This document shows, piece by piece, positions 21,730 through 33,372 of a DNA stretch of 64,000 bases. Below the pieces are notes generated by a model. That model made no database searches, was not told where the DNA came from, and saw only the letters and a list, made by a program, of their open reading frames with translations. This DNA comes from Eurosta solidaginis. Lineage: Eukaryota > Arthropoda > Insecta > Diptera > Tephritidae. The stretch lies in NCBI RefSeq assembly GCF_040869045.1, contig NC_090319.1, forward strand, positions 68,296,779-68,360,778, given 5' to 3'. Both the position numbers and the translations under genes were made by a program. Position 1 is the first letter of the stretch. Every line of letters begins with the position of its first letter.

Positions 21730-23020
21730 TAGCTATAATTATATATATTTGCGTTTATAAAAACTAAAGCAATAACAAAAAATTTTAGCAGTTAATTAAG
21801 TAGTTTAGCAGTAATTCGATGTAAATTAACGTTAAGCGCAACTTATTTATTTTAATAAATTATAATAAAAAAAACATGAATACATAAACAATTAGAGCGA
21901 TGTGTTTAACTATAGTAAGTATGCGATAAAACAAAATTACGAGTAAAATATTTGCTAAGCATTTATGCCCCCCGACCGCATTCAAATTGGGTCGCATTAC
22001 GAGTACGGACTTAAAATGAAAGAGAAATGCGACTTCAAAGAAATTATGAAATAATTAATCGACCGTTTTTACCCACATTTACAAAGGGAATTTCCTACGA
22101 ATAAGTACATGAAAAATGCTGAGAAAACGCATTTCACAACTAAGTAAACCCACATACGTGAGTTTACAAGAAATTTTTGCAATGAGACCACAAAAAAAAA
22201 TTCAGAATTTAAAACAACGCAAAAAGCAGTACTACCTTCTGTTTGTATGTATTTCAAAATAATTCGTTAAAAAATTACATAAAATAACATGCAAAACTAA
22301 AAAGTTAAAAAAAAATCGAATTAAATTACAAAGTAATAATAAAATGATAACTTGGCCTTTAATTATCTTCAGGTAAGTTTTTTAAATTCATTTATACAAG
22401 TTTGCATGCATCTGACATAAGTCAAAATAACCATAATTTGCACTAACAACAACTGTCAACGCAAAGTGAAATGCAAGCAAACAATGAACTTTAGCGGCCC
22501 ACAAACAACAACAGCCTTGTAGGCGGTCTCTACAACTAACGAGATCCTAGTTTTATTTTAAATGCTAAAATTATGACAACATTGTTGAAATGTCAACAAG
22601 CTGTTGAAAATTTAAATTACTATTCCGTGTCAAGTAAAGGGTGTTCCATCTGGGCCTACTTTTTGATGTGTAAACATCATTGCTAAGCGTAAGCATAGTT
22701 TTCAAGAGTGATAGGTATGCTAAATATGGAAGATTAAGAATGTAATTTTAGGCGTAGTATGCAGTATGCCGTGGACCTCACGATTTCTTCACCAGAATTT
22801 CGAGACCTGAGAAAGCAAATACTCGGCTTCTCGCGAGATTCACGTTTCTTAAAATACTCGTAAATAACGCGAGCTTCTCGACATTCAATTCAATCAAGCA
22901 CAATTAGAACCTTTCGATCTATTTTGTAAGCCGACTTTTTTGTGATTTCCCATAATAGACTTACCATAGTTTTAAGCAGTAACCAGAATTCTTTTGGAGC
23001 ACTTAGATTACCACAATTGC
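21730..23020. other. 3' flank of gene A, then unassigned AT-rich DNA
   Basis: The first 130 bp are probable 3' UTR ending near the AATAAA at 21854. Beyond that I see no gene, no repeat copy and only low-complexity A/T runs. Confidence 0.5.
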
Positions 23021-23021
23021 G

Positions 23022-23790
23022 GTTAGGTTAGGTTAGGTTGAACTGGCCGGTCCGTGAGGACCTCACATAGACTGATTGAGTCAGCAGTGTTACCAGAAGT
23101 TTGTTTTAACGACCAAACTGAAAAACCCAATCAAAAACCAGGACCTATGTTATAAAATAACTCCGTCCTCTTGGCAAATACTAGAAGCTTCCTAGGACTT
23201 AAGCCACTTTCTGCTTCTAGATCTGACAGCTGCTAATATATTCTCTTCCAGGGTTTCTACTGCTTTAGTTGCGGCTAAAATTTCCGCTTGGAAAACGCTA
23301 CAGTAATCCGGCAGCCTGTAGGATCTGCTTATTTCCGGATCAGCACAGTATACCGCAGACCCTACTCCTTCCACTACTTTGGAACCTTTTGTGTACACAT
23401 GTATCGCCTCGTCCGCCATTTGCGCACCGTTGCTCTAACCGTCCACCTCTATTGTGGCCTTAAGATCTCCCTCGATGCGCAGATAGGGAATCAGGGAGTC
23501 TGTTCGTCTTGTGATTGATGACGCTATACTACTATGGCCATATGGTCGGCACTCAAGCTGCCCCGAGGCACCGAGCCTGGTTACAGTTGTTAATGCTATG
23601 TTCTTTGCTACCAGGTCTACTGGTGGAATGTGCAGAATGGCATACGGTGCAGACGTCGGGGTTGTTTTCAGGGCTCCCGTAATGCTAAGCATCGATAGTC
23701 TGCATACCCCCTCTAATTTTTTGAGGTATGTTGTTTTTGGTGTGGCTTTCCACCATTGCGGGGTGTGTCGAAAACTTTTCAACTGTGTTA
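23022..23790 (-). pseudogene. RNase H-type LINE remnant with 3' tail
   Basis: Minus-strand translation from 23782 gives WWKATPKTTYLKKLEGVCRL and SITGALKTTPTSAPYAILHI, the tail of the reverse transcriptase also seen in the 38461-39840 copy, then after an in-frame TAG at 23435-23437 the same frame continues with MADEAIHVYTKGSK and YCSVFQAEILAA, the start of an RNase H domain. The first catalytic Asp of the DGSK motif is Lys here. The frame ends near 23192 and a 3' UTR ends with GGACCGGCCAGTTCAACC and an AACCTAACC tail at 23022. The rest of RNase H is missing. The LINE belongs with the RNase H-bearing clades (I, R1, LOA group); exact clade not assigned. Confidence 0.8.
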
Positions 23791-23974
23791 GCTATATTCC
23801 ATGTATTCCGGTGTTTTTTATTTGTTGTTTTGTGGAAATTTTCGCTTGTGCCCCAGAAGAAATCGTAAGCTCTATATAATACTGTAAATTCAGTGATTCA
23901 ATTGAATGTCGGGAAGTTTGCGAGCTCTACGATACTAATATACTGTGTGGGAACAAGGAAAGGAAGAGGAGAGG

Positions 23975-24235
23975 TACTAGCCCGATCATCTCGGGAACCT
24001 TCTAGGCCATACCGCTCTCCCACCCCCTAGATCCATCAGCACTTCGAGGTTGCCAGAGCCTCGGCTGTAAATGAAACAGGATTCGCCACGGTTAAGTGAG
24101 GTTGACAATTGGGATGGATAAGCTGTATATTGCGCTGGCCATCCCGTGAGAGGGTTGCACTACACAGCCCCTTGAATCAGTTTGGTATTTTAGTCGCCTC
24201 TTATGACAAGTCCCCTAACCGGCTGGGTAGCCAGT
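23975..24235 (+). repeat. Dispersed repeat family, copy 2
   Basis: Same block order as the 9200-9615 copy from CCCGA(C/T)CATCTCG onward: GGAACCTTCTAGGCCATA, GGTTGCCAGAGCCTCGGCTGT, GAGGTTGACAATTGGG, TTGCGCTGGCCATCCCGTGA, CAGCCCCTTGAATCAG, TTTAGTCGCCTCTTATGACA and CCTAACCGGCTGGG. It lacks the 5' third. Confidence 0.7.
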
Positions 24236-24239
24236 GGTA

Positions 24240-25240
24240 CCATCGTAAGTAGCACTTCAATAACTCAACAGCGTGTAGACATAAAACGCTTTATTAAGAA
24301 ATGCAAAACGGATTATTAAGTACTAATTGGTGATATCGAGACCATATGGTTCAGATCCCCGGTGTCAATACAACAGAATAAAAAAAATCAAAATTAAACT
24401 ATTGGGATAGTTATAGAATTTTATGAAATCTATCAACCTTCAAGTCGCTCCCTATACTTCGAAAGTGGGGGAAGCCAATGTGCCTTATGCATACAGAAAC
24501 AAAATACCAAGCTTTTACTCTCAAATTTGAGTCTGAATGAGACAATGAATGAGACCCAGTTTCATCGTGATATTTGGAAAATGAATGTATTTATGAATCG
24601 ACTTAGCTCATTTTCAGAACACATAGGTCATAGAAAGATTTATGTACTTTCTTTTTCTTTTAGCATTGGCATGGATACCATCGCAAGTAAAACCTTACAG
24701 TAACAGTATCTGTAAAAAATCTGTAGAAAACCGCGCTAGTTCGAAACCAGCGCAGAACCAACGGTTAAGCGCCTATTAAGTAAGTAAGCGAACAATAACA
24801 AAAATAATCAAGTGCGAAGAGCACATGATTATTATCTATTTCAGGATGCTGTCACAAACAACCTAAATTTGAAACTAACCAAACCTTGAAGCCTGTGGAA
24901 ACTCGCCACTGCTAAGACACTTGAGACTGCATTAGATATTTCCGTATTACTTATCACGAATACGCACACAAACAGGGGAATTTCTCAAAATCTTTCCTAA
25001 AAAATGTATTGCTTATATATTTATTAGCATTTTTAATTATAAAAGCTTTTAAAATGTGCTATAAAGCTAAAAGCAAACGTATATTAATGGACAAATACCA
25101 TATATGGGGTACACAACAAGAAATCATGTAAGCGTTTGAAATAAGAAATACGATAGCGCGGCTTGTTCAGAGCAGGAACAGAAGGTGGTTTGAGAATATG
25201 AAAAATAGTCTAAGTATAAAAGATATTAACTTAAAAAAAT
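24240..25240. other. Unassigned intergenic DNA
   Basis: No coding frame or repeat copy recognised. GTACCATCGTAAGTA near 24238 and GATACCATCGCAAGTA near 24678 look alike over about 15 bases, too little to define an element. Confidence 0.4.
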
Positions 25241-25241
25241 A

Positions 25242-26936
25242 ACAAGTAAGGAAGGTTAAGTTCGGGTGCAACCGAACATTACATACTCAGTTGAGAGCTA
25301 TGGTGGCAACATAAGGGAAAATAACCATGTAGGAAAATGAACCGGGGGTAACCCTGGAATGTGTTTGTATGACATGTGTATCAAGTGAGAGGTATTAAAG
25401 AGTATTTTAAGAGGGAGTGGGCCATAGTTCTATAGGTGAACGCCATTTAGGGATATCGCCATAAAGGTGGATCAAGGTTGACTCTAGAATTTGTTTGTAT
25501 GATATGGGTATCAAATTAAAGGTATTAGTGAGGGTTTTAAAAAGGCGTGGTGGTAGTTGTATAGGTGGTCGCCTTTTCGAGATATCGGCATAAAGGTGGA
25601 CCAGGGTGACCCAGAACATCATCTGTTGGATACCGCTAATTTATTTATATATATAATTCCACGAACAGTATTCCTGCCAATATTTCAAGGGTTTTTTATT
25701 TCGCCCTGCAAAACTTTTCATTTCATTCTACTTAATATGGTAGGTGTCACACCCATTTTACAAAGTTTTTTTTCTAAAGTTATAGTTTGCGTCAATAAAC
25801 TAATCCAAATACCATGTTTCATCCCTTTTTTCATATTTGGTATAGAATTATGGCATTTTTTTCGTTTTTCGTAATTTTCGATATCGAAAAAGTGGGCGTG
25901 GTCATAGTCCGATTTCGGCCATTTTTTATACCAATACAAAGTGAATTCATATAAGTACGTGAACTGAGCTCAGTAAGGATATATCGATTTTTGCTCAAGT
26001 TATCGTGTTAACGGCCGAGCGGAAGGAAAGACGGTCGACTGTGTATAAAAACTGGGCGTGGCTTCAACCGATTTCGCCCTTTTTCACAGAAAACAGTTAC
26101 CGTCCTAGAATCTAAGCCTCTACCAAATTTCACAAGGATTGGTAAATTTTTGTTCGACTTATGGCATTAAAAGTATCCTAGACAAATTAAATGAAAAAGG
26201 GCGGAGCCACGCCCATTTTGAAATTTTCTTTTATTTTTGCATTTTGTTTAACACCATATCATTACTGAAGTTGAATGTTGACATAATTTACTTATATACT
26301 GTAAATATTAAATTTTTTGTTAAAATTTGACTTAACAATTTTTTTTTTTAAAGTGGGCGTGGTCGTTCTCCGATTTTGCTAATTTTTATTAAGCATACAT
26401 ATAGTAATAGGAGTAACGTTTCTGCCAAATTTCATCATGATATCTTCAACGACTGCCAAATAACAGCTTGCAAAAGATTTAAATTACCTTCTTTTAAAAG
26501 TGGGCGGTGCCACGGCCATTGTCCAAAATTGTACAAATTTTCTATTCTGCTTCATAAGTTCAACTCACCTACCAAGTTTCATCGCTTTATACGTCTTCGG
26601 TAATGAATTATCGCACTTTATCTGTTTTTCGAAATTTTCGATATCGAAAAAGTGGGTGTGGTTATAGTCCGATATTGCTCATTTTAAATAGCGATCTGAG
26701 ATGAGTGCTCAGGAACCTACGTACCAAATTTCATCAAGATACCTCAAAAGTTACTCAAGTTATCGTGTTAACGAACGGACGGACGGACATGGCTCAATCA
26801 AATTTTTTTTCGATCCTGATGATTTTGATATATGGAAGTCTATATCTATCTCGATTCCTTTATACCTGTAGAACCAACCGTTATCCAATCAAAGTTAATA
26901 CACTCTGTGAGCTCTGCTCAACTGAGTATAAAAATA
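25242..26936. mobile_element. Inverted-repeat element, long copy with internal duplications
   Basis: Ends: AACAAGTAAGGAAGGTTAAG, TACTCAGTTGAGAGCT on the left; AGCTCTGCTCAACTGAGTA with a TAAAAA tail on the right, so the inner terminal blocks are inverted repeats. Inside, the words AAAGTGGGCGTGG, (A/C)CAAATTTCA and CTCAAGTTATCGTGTTAACG recur several times (near 25889, 26045, 26352, 26503, 26650), showing a decayed internal tandem structure of about 150 bp. No transposase frame; nonautonomous. The 9680-10197 copy is a deletion derivative. Superfamily unknown to me. Confidence 0.7.
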
Positions 26937-26940
26937 AAAC

Positions 26941-27195
26941 CTTGGCGCGATATACATCCGAGGAGATCTAGGTCGATCTTCCCTTTCAATTTGTGCCATG
27001 ACTTCTATCAATTTTTCCTAGAAATTGGCAGGACATGTTTTATGCCGACTCCTAAATCCGCCATCTGAAAGGCAGATAAGCATTTTTTGTGAAACGTTCA
27101 TTCACTCTTCATAGTGGAAATACACTCTGAGTATTTGCAAAACCACTGCCGTCGAGATACATCCCTTAGAAGCACCTTTGGTGCAGTAGGTGACA
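26941..27195 (-). mobile_element. SINE copy lacking most of its head
   Basis: Minus-strand SINE body, diverged: GGCGCGATATACATCCGAGG at the 3' end, GACATGTTTTATGCCGACTCC, ATAGTGGAAATACACTCTGA and ACCACTGCCGTCGAGA. The tRNA-like head is not clear. It begins within a few bases of the end of the element at 25242-26936. Confidence 0.65.
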
Positions 27196-27289
27196 CCGCT
27201 CCCATCAGACCATAGCGAAATGAAATTAGCGGAAGAAATAAATGAACGCGAGCTAAGTAAACAAGAATGATCCCGCAGTAGCTATTCCT

Positions 27290-28480
27290 GCCGTGTTGTG
27301 CGTTAAAAATGCATTACAATAGAAAATAAATGTAACAAATCTCGGATGGGAATATACCCGCCAATTGGGATCAAGTCTTTCTTCACCTGCTCCTCCCAGT
27401 TCAGTGGAGGTGTGTCCTCCTATGCTTCCAATGGCGGGTGTCGATAGAAATGCCTTCTTCAGCCAAGCGTCTTCATTCGCATAACATGATCTAGCCAACG
27501 AGGCCTTTGAGCATTTAATTATATCTGCCTAAAGCTCACAGGGCTCATCAATATACCTTCTCCGATACTCATAGTCTACATCACAGACAGGATCATAATC
27601 TTTCGCGGAATTTTTCTCTTGAAAACAACAAGGGCCACTTCAGGTTCTTTCGAGAACGTCCATGATAATGAGCAACATGTGGATCATGATCTTCTTGTTA
27701 GCCAGAGCTATTTTGTTTTTCATTTCGAAACTTACATTGAGCCTAATGAAAAAGAAGCGAGCGTTTGCTCAGACTCTCGTTCCTGAGTAACGAATTCGGA
27801 CTTAGCAGCGCTGTCAAAGGCTGCTTGAAGTCGACAAAAAGATGGTGATTGTCGATTCTCTTATCGTGAGGTTTCTCAAGGTTCTGGCGCATCGTGAAGA
27901 TCTGGGCAATAGTAGTTTTAGCAGGTCTGAAGTCAAAATGATAAGGTTCAATCAGTTTGTTGACTTTGGGCTTCAGTATTTCGCACAGAGCGCTAGAGGG
28001 AATCTTAAACGCGATATTAAGTAGGCTGATTCAGCGGTAATTGGCGCAGTTTGCGGAATCGCCTTTCTTGTAGATTGGGCAGAGCACCTTAGAGCACTCC
28101 AATCTGGAGGCATGCGCTCATCCCACCATATCTTGCATAAGAAAGGATGCATGCTCTTTACCATTACAATCTAGAAGGATGCGCTCGTATATATTTTAGC
28201 CAGTAGTTGCTGTATGCTCTTTATCAACGATTGGGGTATCGGTATCTAGCAATGAGGAGTAGTGCATCTTCCACAACCTGATTACCCTTCGCACCAGTTA
28301 CCAGGTCGCCATTTTCATCGCTGCAGTAAACTGCTCCAATCTTGAAATCTTCCGTCATACGCCGGATATTGTTGTTGGTGTAGCCTAAAAAACACTCTCC
28401 GAAAGTTGGGGGTGTGTCGCGTCTGTAGGCAGTCCTTTGCTGGATATGAATCTGATCGGCTAGGGTACTAGTACTCTTTG
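27290..28480 (-). pseudogene. RTE-like LINE reverse transcriptase remnant
   Basis: Reading the minus strand in the best frame at each point, one sees FGECFLGYTNNNIRRMTEDF, ICSDENGD-like and VVEDALLLI linker blocks, WWDERMPPDW, then ICPIYKKGD-like, CANYR, LKPKVNKLIEPYHFDFRP, IFTMRQNLEKPHDKRIDNHH and LFVDFK, which are motifs of RTE-clade reverse transcriptases. After a large gap the C-terminal end appears as RWLDHVMRMKTL and LNWEEQVKKDL (27300-27500). Several frameshifts and stops break it, and the catalytic YADD region is deleted. Clearly dead and old. Confidence 0.65.
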
Positions 28481-28545
28481 GTGCTGGCCCGGTTTCCTCG
28501 AGAATGATTTCTTTACACCTTGCGCCTTTGGGTCAGTGGATGATA

Positions 28546-28612
28546 GTCGCCTCTTATTACAGGCATGCCTACCGCGGCAATATTCGAATCCCCTTAATCC
28601 ACTAGATAAAAT
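28546..28612 (+). repeat. 3' fragment of the dispersed repeat family
   Basis: GTCGCCTCTTATTACAGGCA, then TGCCTACCGCGGCAATATTC, then CCCCTTAATCCACTAG, matching the last blocks of the copies at 9200 and 23975. Confidence 0.6.
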
Positions 28613-28739
28613 GTTTTGAGCTTCGAATTACCATCAATATTTGGTGTTAGTTGCCATCCCGATAACTAATGCCAAATGGCACAAAAAGAAAAATCAGGCT
28701 ATCTTATCTCAGTCCACCACCTCCTCTTCTAGCGCGGCC

Positions 28740-29140
28740 TAGTTCGAGCGTCTATGAGTACACATTCTGTGAGGAAGGCCCAGATATTCCCCGGCTTATC
28801 TCATCTGCATAGATCAGAAGCCCTTTCTTTTCAATGCCCACATAGTCCATAGTAACTTTTCTAGGCAACAGTAGTTTCTAGACTGACGGAGCTACTTATA
28901 TAGCAAAGGCGTCTTTGCTTTGCTGAAATAAAGACAGTTCCTATAACGCCTTGTCAAAAGACGTCAACAAAAAGAGGGCTGGTTGTCGATTCTTTTACCA
29001 TGGATAACGTCAATTTTGTCGGTAATAGACGGACTAGCCTGGATGCCGCACTTATAAGTTCGTCGACGGCTAGATAGAACCTGCGATATTAAGTTATCGC
29101 CTTTTCTGACGGCTACATACAGTATACGAAATTATTCAAA
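28740..29140 (-). pseudogene. Possible second RTE-like LINE fragment
   Basis: Minus-strand reading gives HGKRIDNQPSF, which resembles the HDKRIDNHHLF block of the remnant next door, followed by decayed sequence and LIYADEISR, which may be a YADD relic. Many stops. Could also be a rearranged part of the 27290-28480 element. Confidence 0.35.
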
Positions 29141-29149
29141 TCTGTGTCA

Positions 29150-31540
29150 TTTGCCTTAAGTTCCCAGCCAATTTCTTTGTAATAAAATCAAATGCCTAGG
29201 GTTTTCGCTTCTATGTTCACTTAACAAATTTAATCTAAGCAAATTTACCGAGTGTGTGTGCCAAAAGTAGCGACTAATTGCCGTGTAGTTACGTTTAAGC
29301 AAAAAATCGAATTCGAGATGTGTCTACTGCGTTAATGCCAATTAAAGAGAGATGAAACCAAACTTAACTAAAACACACACAAACGCATCTACAATATGGA
29401 AATATGGAACCGTTTATATATTTTATTTTTATTTCTTTTTTTATTTTTTTTATATATTTTCTGTGGGTGGGGTACGAGATTTACCTCTAAACTCTAGACT
29501 CATGCAGCTTCCGTACAACGCAAATGCAATAAAATAGCAAAATTAAAAGCGTAAACAAATACAAATCAATTTGTCAATTGTGATGACAATTTTAAGGTGC
29601 ATAATTGCCTGCACTTGCGTGTGTATGTGTGCGTGTGTGTGTATGTGCAGTGGAGCGTTCAACGACTTGACTTTAATATGGATTTGATTTAATTGTATAA
29701 TTTCAAAGGCTATAAACAAATTTTAGCCACTCGTTCTTAACTGTGCACAAGTTGAATATGACTTTCTTATGTATGAAATATTTGTTGTAATACACACGCA
29801 CTCACACACATTTATTTATAGACTTGTTTGCATGCACAATTTCGCTTTAATTACAGCGAAGTTAATTTCGGCTAAAACTATGATTGTTTTAGCCAATATT
29901 CTAAGTATCTCCTCATACGAGTAACTAGAAGTTCTGACGTGTACGTGTGAACCGTACACCAACACAAGCATGCAATATGCACATTAAAAAAAGTGTCCAC
30001 CTTATATAAGCCGTATTTCATTTTGTCTAAGGTACAGTTGCAGTATGAGATTTTCGGCTTTCGGTATGGTTTTCGGGGGACTGTCACAGAAGCCCAAAAC
30101 GAGAGTATTCAAACAAAAAATGCTTAATAGGGGCTACACACGGTGAGTTTGACTCGCGAGTCATCTGTGTACGTGTTGATTCACTGCCAAAATCAAACTC
30201 ATTTTGATTTTCGCGCGACAGCTAGAGTATAGTTTGTGTGGTAGGTAGAGACTACCAAGCCTGCGAGACTTTATTTTTACTAACGCATCGAAACTGACTC
30301 TTGACTCAGACTCACTGTATCTATACCCTATAAGATTTTATGTACATATATCACTAAGGTTTTGAATTATACTTCATATGAATGCATGAACATTTATAAA
30401 ATCTTCAAAAAAACAATTTCCTATGTATTTTTTTATTAATATCGCCCTATAGAGCTGGGGACTCTTACTTGAGCTCTGGTTTATAGTTACATTAGGTTGC
30501 CAAACTACTTTTTGGGGGCCAATTTATAAAGCCAAACTGTTGTTTAAAATTGAGCTCACATCACAAAAAGTTATTCAAAATTTACAAATAAGCAAGCTTT
30601 CGAATAAAGCGTCTGGCATAGCTTCATACATTTTTTTGTTAAAAATTGGACGACCCTCTGATTTATAGGCATATTAGCTGGGTACATGAATAATTATAAT
30701 TGAGAATTCTTCCTGAATAGCGGAAACTTTAGTCATTTGATATAGTCCCATAATGATAGCACAATTTTGGTTCAGATATTTAACGATCCTAGTACAGTCG
30801 TTGGGTCCTTTACGTTAATTCTTATAACAACTCATTAGAAATAAACGTTAAAATTGTGGAGCTCTAAACGAAACTTAAAGAGAATAGTTGTGTTTTTTAC
30901 TGCTTTTCATCTTTTTTACCTTACAGCACTTTTAATCGGGTCCGAATTCAACCACCTTTGCCTAGCTCTCCGTAAAGCTGTTTCAGAAAGCATGGATATA
31001 CTACTTTTTTTGATTAGTAGTTTTTACAGCCATATCACTTTCTTTCTCTGAAATAACCTGCCTGGGCATATCCTGCTTACCAAACTCATCTTCCAATCAG
31101 TTTTTCATAGAAACGTTTCCAAACACTGCAGCGAATTGTTAGCTTCGAACTGTAGATTAGTGCGGAACTGTAGCTTTGCTCGACTGTCTCCTATTTCCTC
31201 TTTCTGCAGAGAAACAGATGTGCTGTCGTTTTTGATATGCTCGTGAGTTTTGATACGATTTTGATAACGGTTGTCATTTCGGCGGAATCATAGACACATT
31301 GCCATAACAAGTTATTCTTTCCCCGATAGCAGATCAGACAGACGTTTAGAGGAATATGCGCTATTCTTCAATGTTAAATTAAGACGACGCCCGAGCTGAG
31401 ACAACTTTGCAGGTATTGCAATATTATATTATTTAAAAGACTGAGGCTTTCACCAATAATGCTTAATAGTAACCAAACAAGAATATCTAATCGGATTTCA
31501 CTGGCGCTAACCAAAACAAAATGTTTGTGTAATGTCTGAA
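29150..31540. other. Long stretch without recognised genes
   Basis: AT-rich, with T-rich tracts at 29420-29460 and a TG-rich microsatellite at 29618-29648. Open frames are under 75 codons. I see no takeout-like exon and no copy of the repeats described elsewhere. Confidence 0.5.
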
Positions 31541-31544
31541 AAGG

Positions 31545-31592
31545 GTAGGTTAGGTTAGGTGGTAGCTGCCCTGATAGGGAAAGCTCACTTAA
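31545..31592 (-). mobile_element. LINE 3'-end fragment
   Basis: On the minus strand: TTAAGTGAGCTTTCCCTATC, AGGGCAGCTACCACCTAACC, TAACCTACC. This matches the 3' UTR of the LINE at 38459-39960 (TGAGCTATCCTTATCAGGGC and AGCTACCACCTAACCCTACC). Confidence 0.65.
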
Positions 31593-31664
31593 ACAGCATG
31601 TAGGTCAAAAGGACGAAGTCAAAAGAATAAGACCAGTAAACTTAACCTGAATTATTGTTTTTTA

Positions 31665-32030
31665 AGCCCACCAGGACTAGAATACACCCGCGACAGACAT
31701 ACCTGTCAATTTGGTGACTAACATACCAAATTGATTCAAGGGGCTGCGCAATTTATAGCTTCTCCAACCAATTTTCAACCTCACCTACACGTGCCGAATC
31801 CTGTTTCATAGCAAGTCTCTGACGACCCCACTTTCCTCATTAACTTAGGAGGTGGAGGGCGTTATGGCCTAGAAGGTTTCTGGTCATACTAAATCGTCCC
31901 CGAGATGGTCGGGCTAGTTACTTAATGGTGCTTCTTACATGGAACGTACCGAAACTACCTAAACTATCTTCAGCAAAGGACTATCAACATCGATGCAACT
32001 CCACAAACCCATCGGGGAGTGTACTTATTG
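31665..32030 (-). repeat. Dispersed repeat family, copy 3
   Basis: Reverse-complement copy of the 9200-9615 family: CACTCCCCGATGGGTTTGTG, ATCGATGTTGATAGTCCTTT, CCCGACCATCTCGGGGACGA, AACCTTCTAGGCCATAACGC and GGTTGGAGAAGCTATAAATT in that order on the minus strand, ending with TGTCGCGGGTGTATTCTAGT. Confidence 0.7.
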
Positions 32031-32448
32031 CTAAAACAAAAATAATCTAACCTGAACGATAAGGACCATTTTTGTTCTAAATGAACCAAGGTAGCAATCC
32101 GTGGTTACATGCCAAACATTAATTTTTTAACTCACCAACGGAGAAGCAGTATTTCCAGTAGGCAGTTGAAAATTAAAATTCCGCTTCGATGTGCAAAGTC
32201 ACGCTCTCGCGCTCTAAAAAAGATTTTCTCACGCTTGGATTGTTAGGGATATGGATAGTCTTTTGCCGAATAACAACTCTGTACGCCCGGTAATAGCTCG
32301 CTTTGAATCGAATGCATTCCGCCAGAAAAAGATCTTATTATTACCTTTAATTCTTTGTATAATATTCAGATATCCAGCTGCATTGTTAGGTATAACATTC
32401 TTAAAATTTCGCTGTATTTAAATTTTTAACTTGTGAGCTGTATCTATA
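32031..32448. other. Unassigned intergenic DNA
   Basis: No gene or repeat recognised. Confidence 0.4.
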
Positions 32449-32872
32449 TTAGACTGGGTCGATTTATTAACCGATATCGCGCCATCGATATTTCGATAGG
32501 ATTTGGGCTCAGGAAAAAAGTTCCACTACGCATACCCAAAAAAATAATTTTTGAGCCTGCAAAATTTCAACGATTTTTTAGATTTTTTATGCATTTTTTC
32601 ATTTTCAAGGCTCCAAATCATTTTTTATGTATTTTTTTGTGTCAATTGGCAAATGCAAAATTGGTAAATGCAGTTTTTTGAAAAAAAAATTTCTTTTATG
32701 GAGATTTAGAAGAATTTTGGTGGAAAAATCGATTTTTTTTTTGCAGGCTCGAAAATTATTTTTTTGGGTATGCGTAGTGGAACTTTTTTTTCCTGAGCCC
32801 AAATCCTATCGAAAAATCGATGGCGAGATATAGGTTAACTTTCGTCCATACAAATCGACCCAGGTTAATCTA
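32449..32872. mobile_element. Palindromic element, family P1 copy 2
   Basis: Ends TTAGACTGGGTCGATTTATT and CAAATCGACCCAGGTTAATC. Arms match over about 120 bp each: GCCATCGATATTTCGATAGG, ATTTGGGCTCAGGAAAAAAG, CACTACGCATACCCAAAAAA and TTTGAGCCTGCAAAA, each found inverted between 32735 and 32835. The centre contains a second, looser inverted theme (GCAAATGCAAAATTGGTAAA). End words match the 12785-13430 element. No coding frame beyond T/A-rich noise. Confidence 0.8.
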
Positions 32873-33119
32873 TATATTATGTTTGTTGTCGACTTAAAAT
32901 ACTTTAAATAAATAAAAGGTTAAACGCCCATCTCAGCAAGTAGCGCGTTGCGTATTCCTTATTTCATATGATAGCTTACATGATTTTTTGCTGGCCATTT
33001 ACATGTAATTGTACACACACACACATTTATATGTACCACATATAGCCAGGTGTATGTATTATAGCCATACTATGGTTATAACTGAGATATATTGATAGTA
33101 TGTTTTTAGTCACACAACC

Positions 33120-33372
33120 CCACTCTGACGCGTTTAGAACTTCTATAAAAATGCAAAGTTTCGCACTTGTTTCGTTTCAGTACGTTGCAGTGTTCTTTAA
33201 GACGGGTTCATCTCAAGCTTAGCTCGCGCTCGTTGCGAGTTCTATACAATTGATTTCTGTCTCGTTTTCGGCCTTGAACAAAATTATCAAAATTACATAT
33301 TTTCTGTTCAATTCTTGAAAGCTGTGAAAAAAATTTGTGGGCAAAAATTGCCGTAGTTTCTTACTTTAAAAG
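33120..33372 (+). promoter_or_regulatory. Candidate core promoter and first exon
   Basis: TATAAAA at 33144-33150 is followed by TTTCAGTACG with a TCAGT initiator whose A is at 33179, then about 190 bp of more GC-rich transcribed-looking sequence (CAAGCTTAGCTCGCGCTCGT) ending in AAAAGTGAGT, a good splice donor with GT at about 33371. There is no ATG-led frame of note before the donor, so it would be a noncoding 5' exon. The 35-bp TATA-to-initiator distance is slightly long. It could serve a plus-strand gene such as gene B 9.7 kb away or belong to an unrecognised LTR. Inference only. Confidence 0.3.

Noticed and set aside
23022..23042. Telomeric TTAGG-type repeat (GGTTAGGTTAGGTT)
   Set aside because: Only two or three units, always at the 3' end of LINE fragments (also 10272 and 31545); flies lack TTAGG telomeres.
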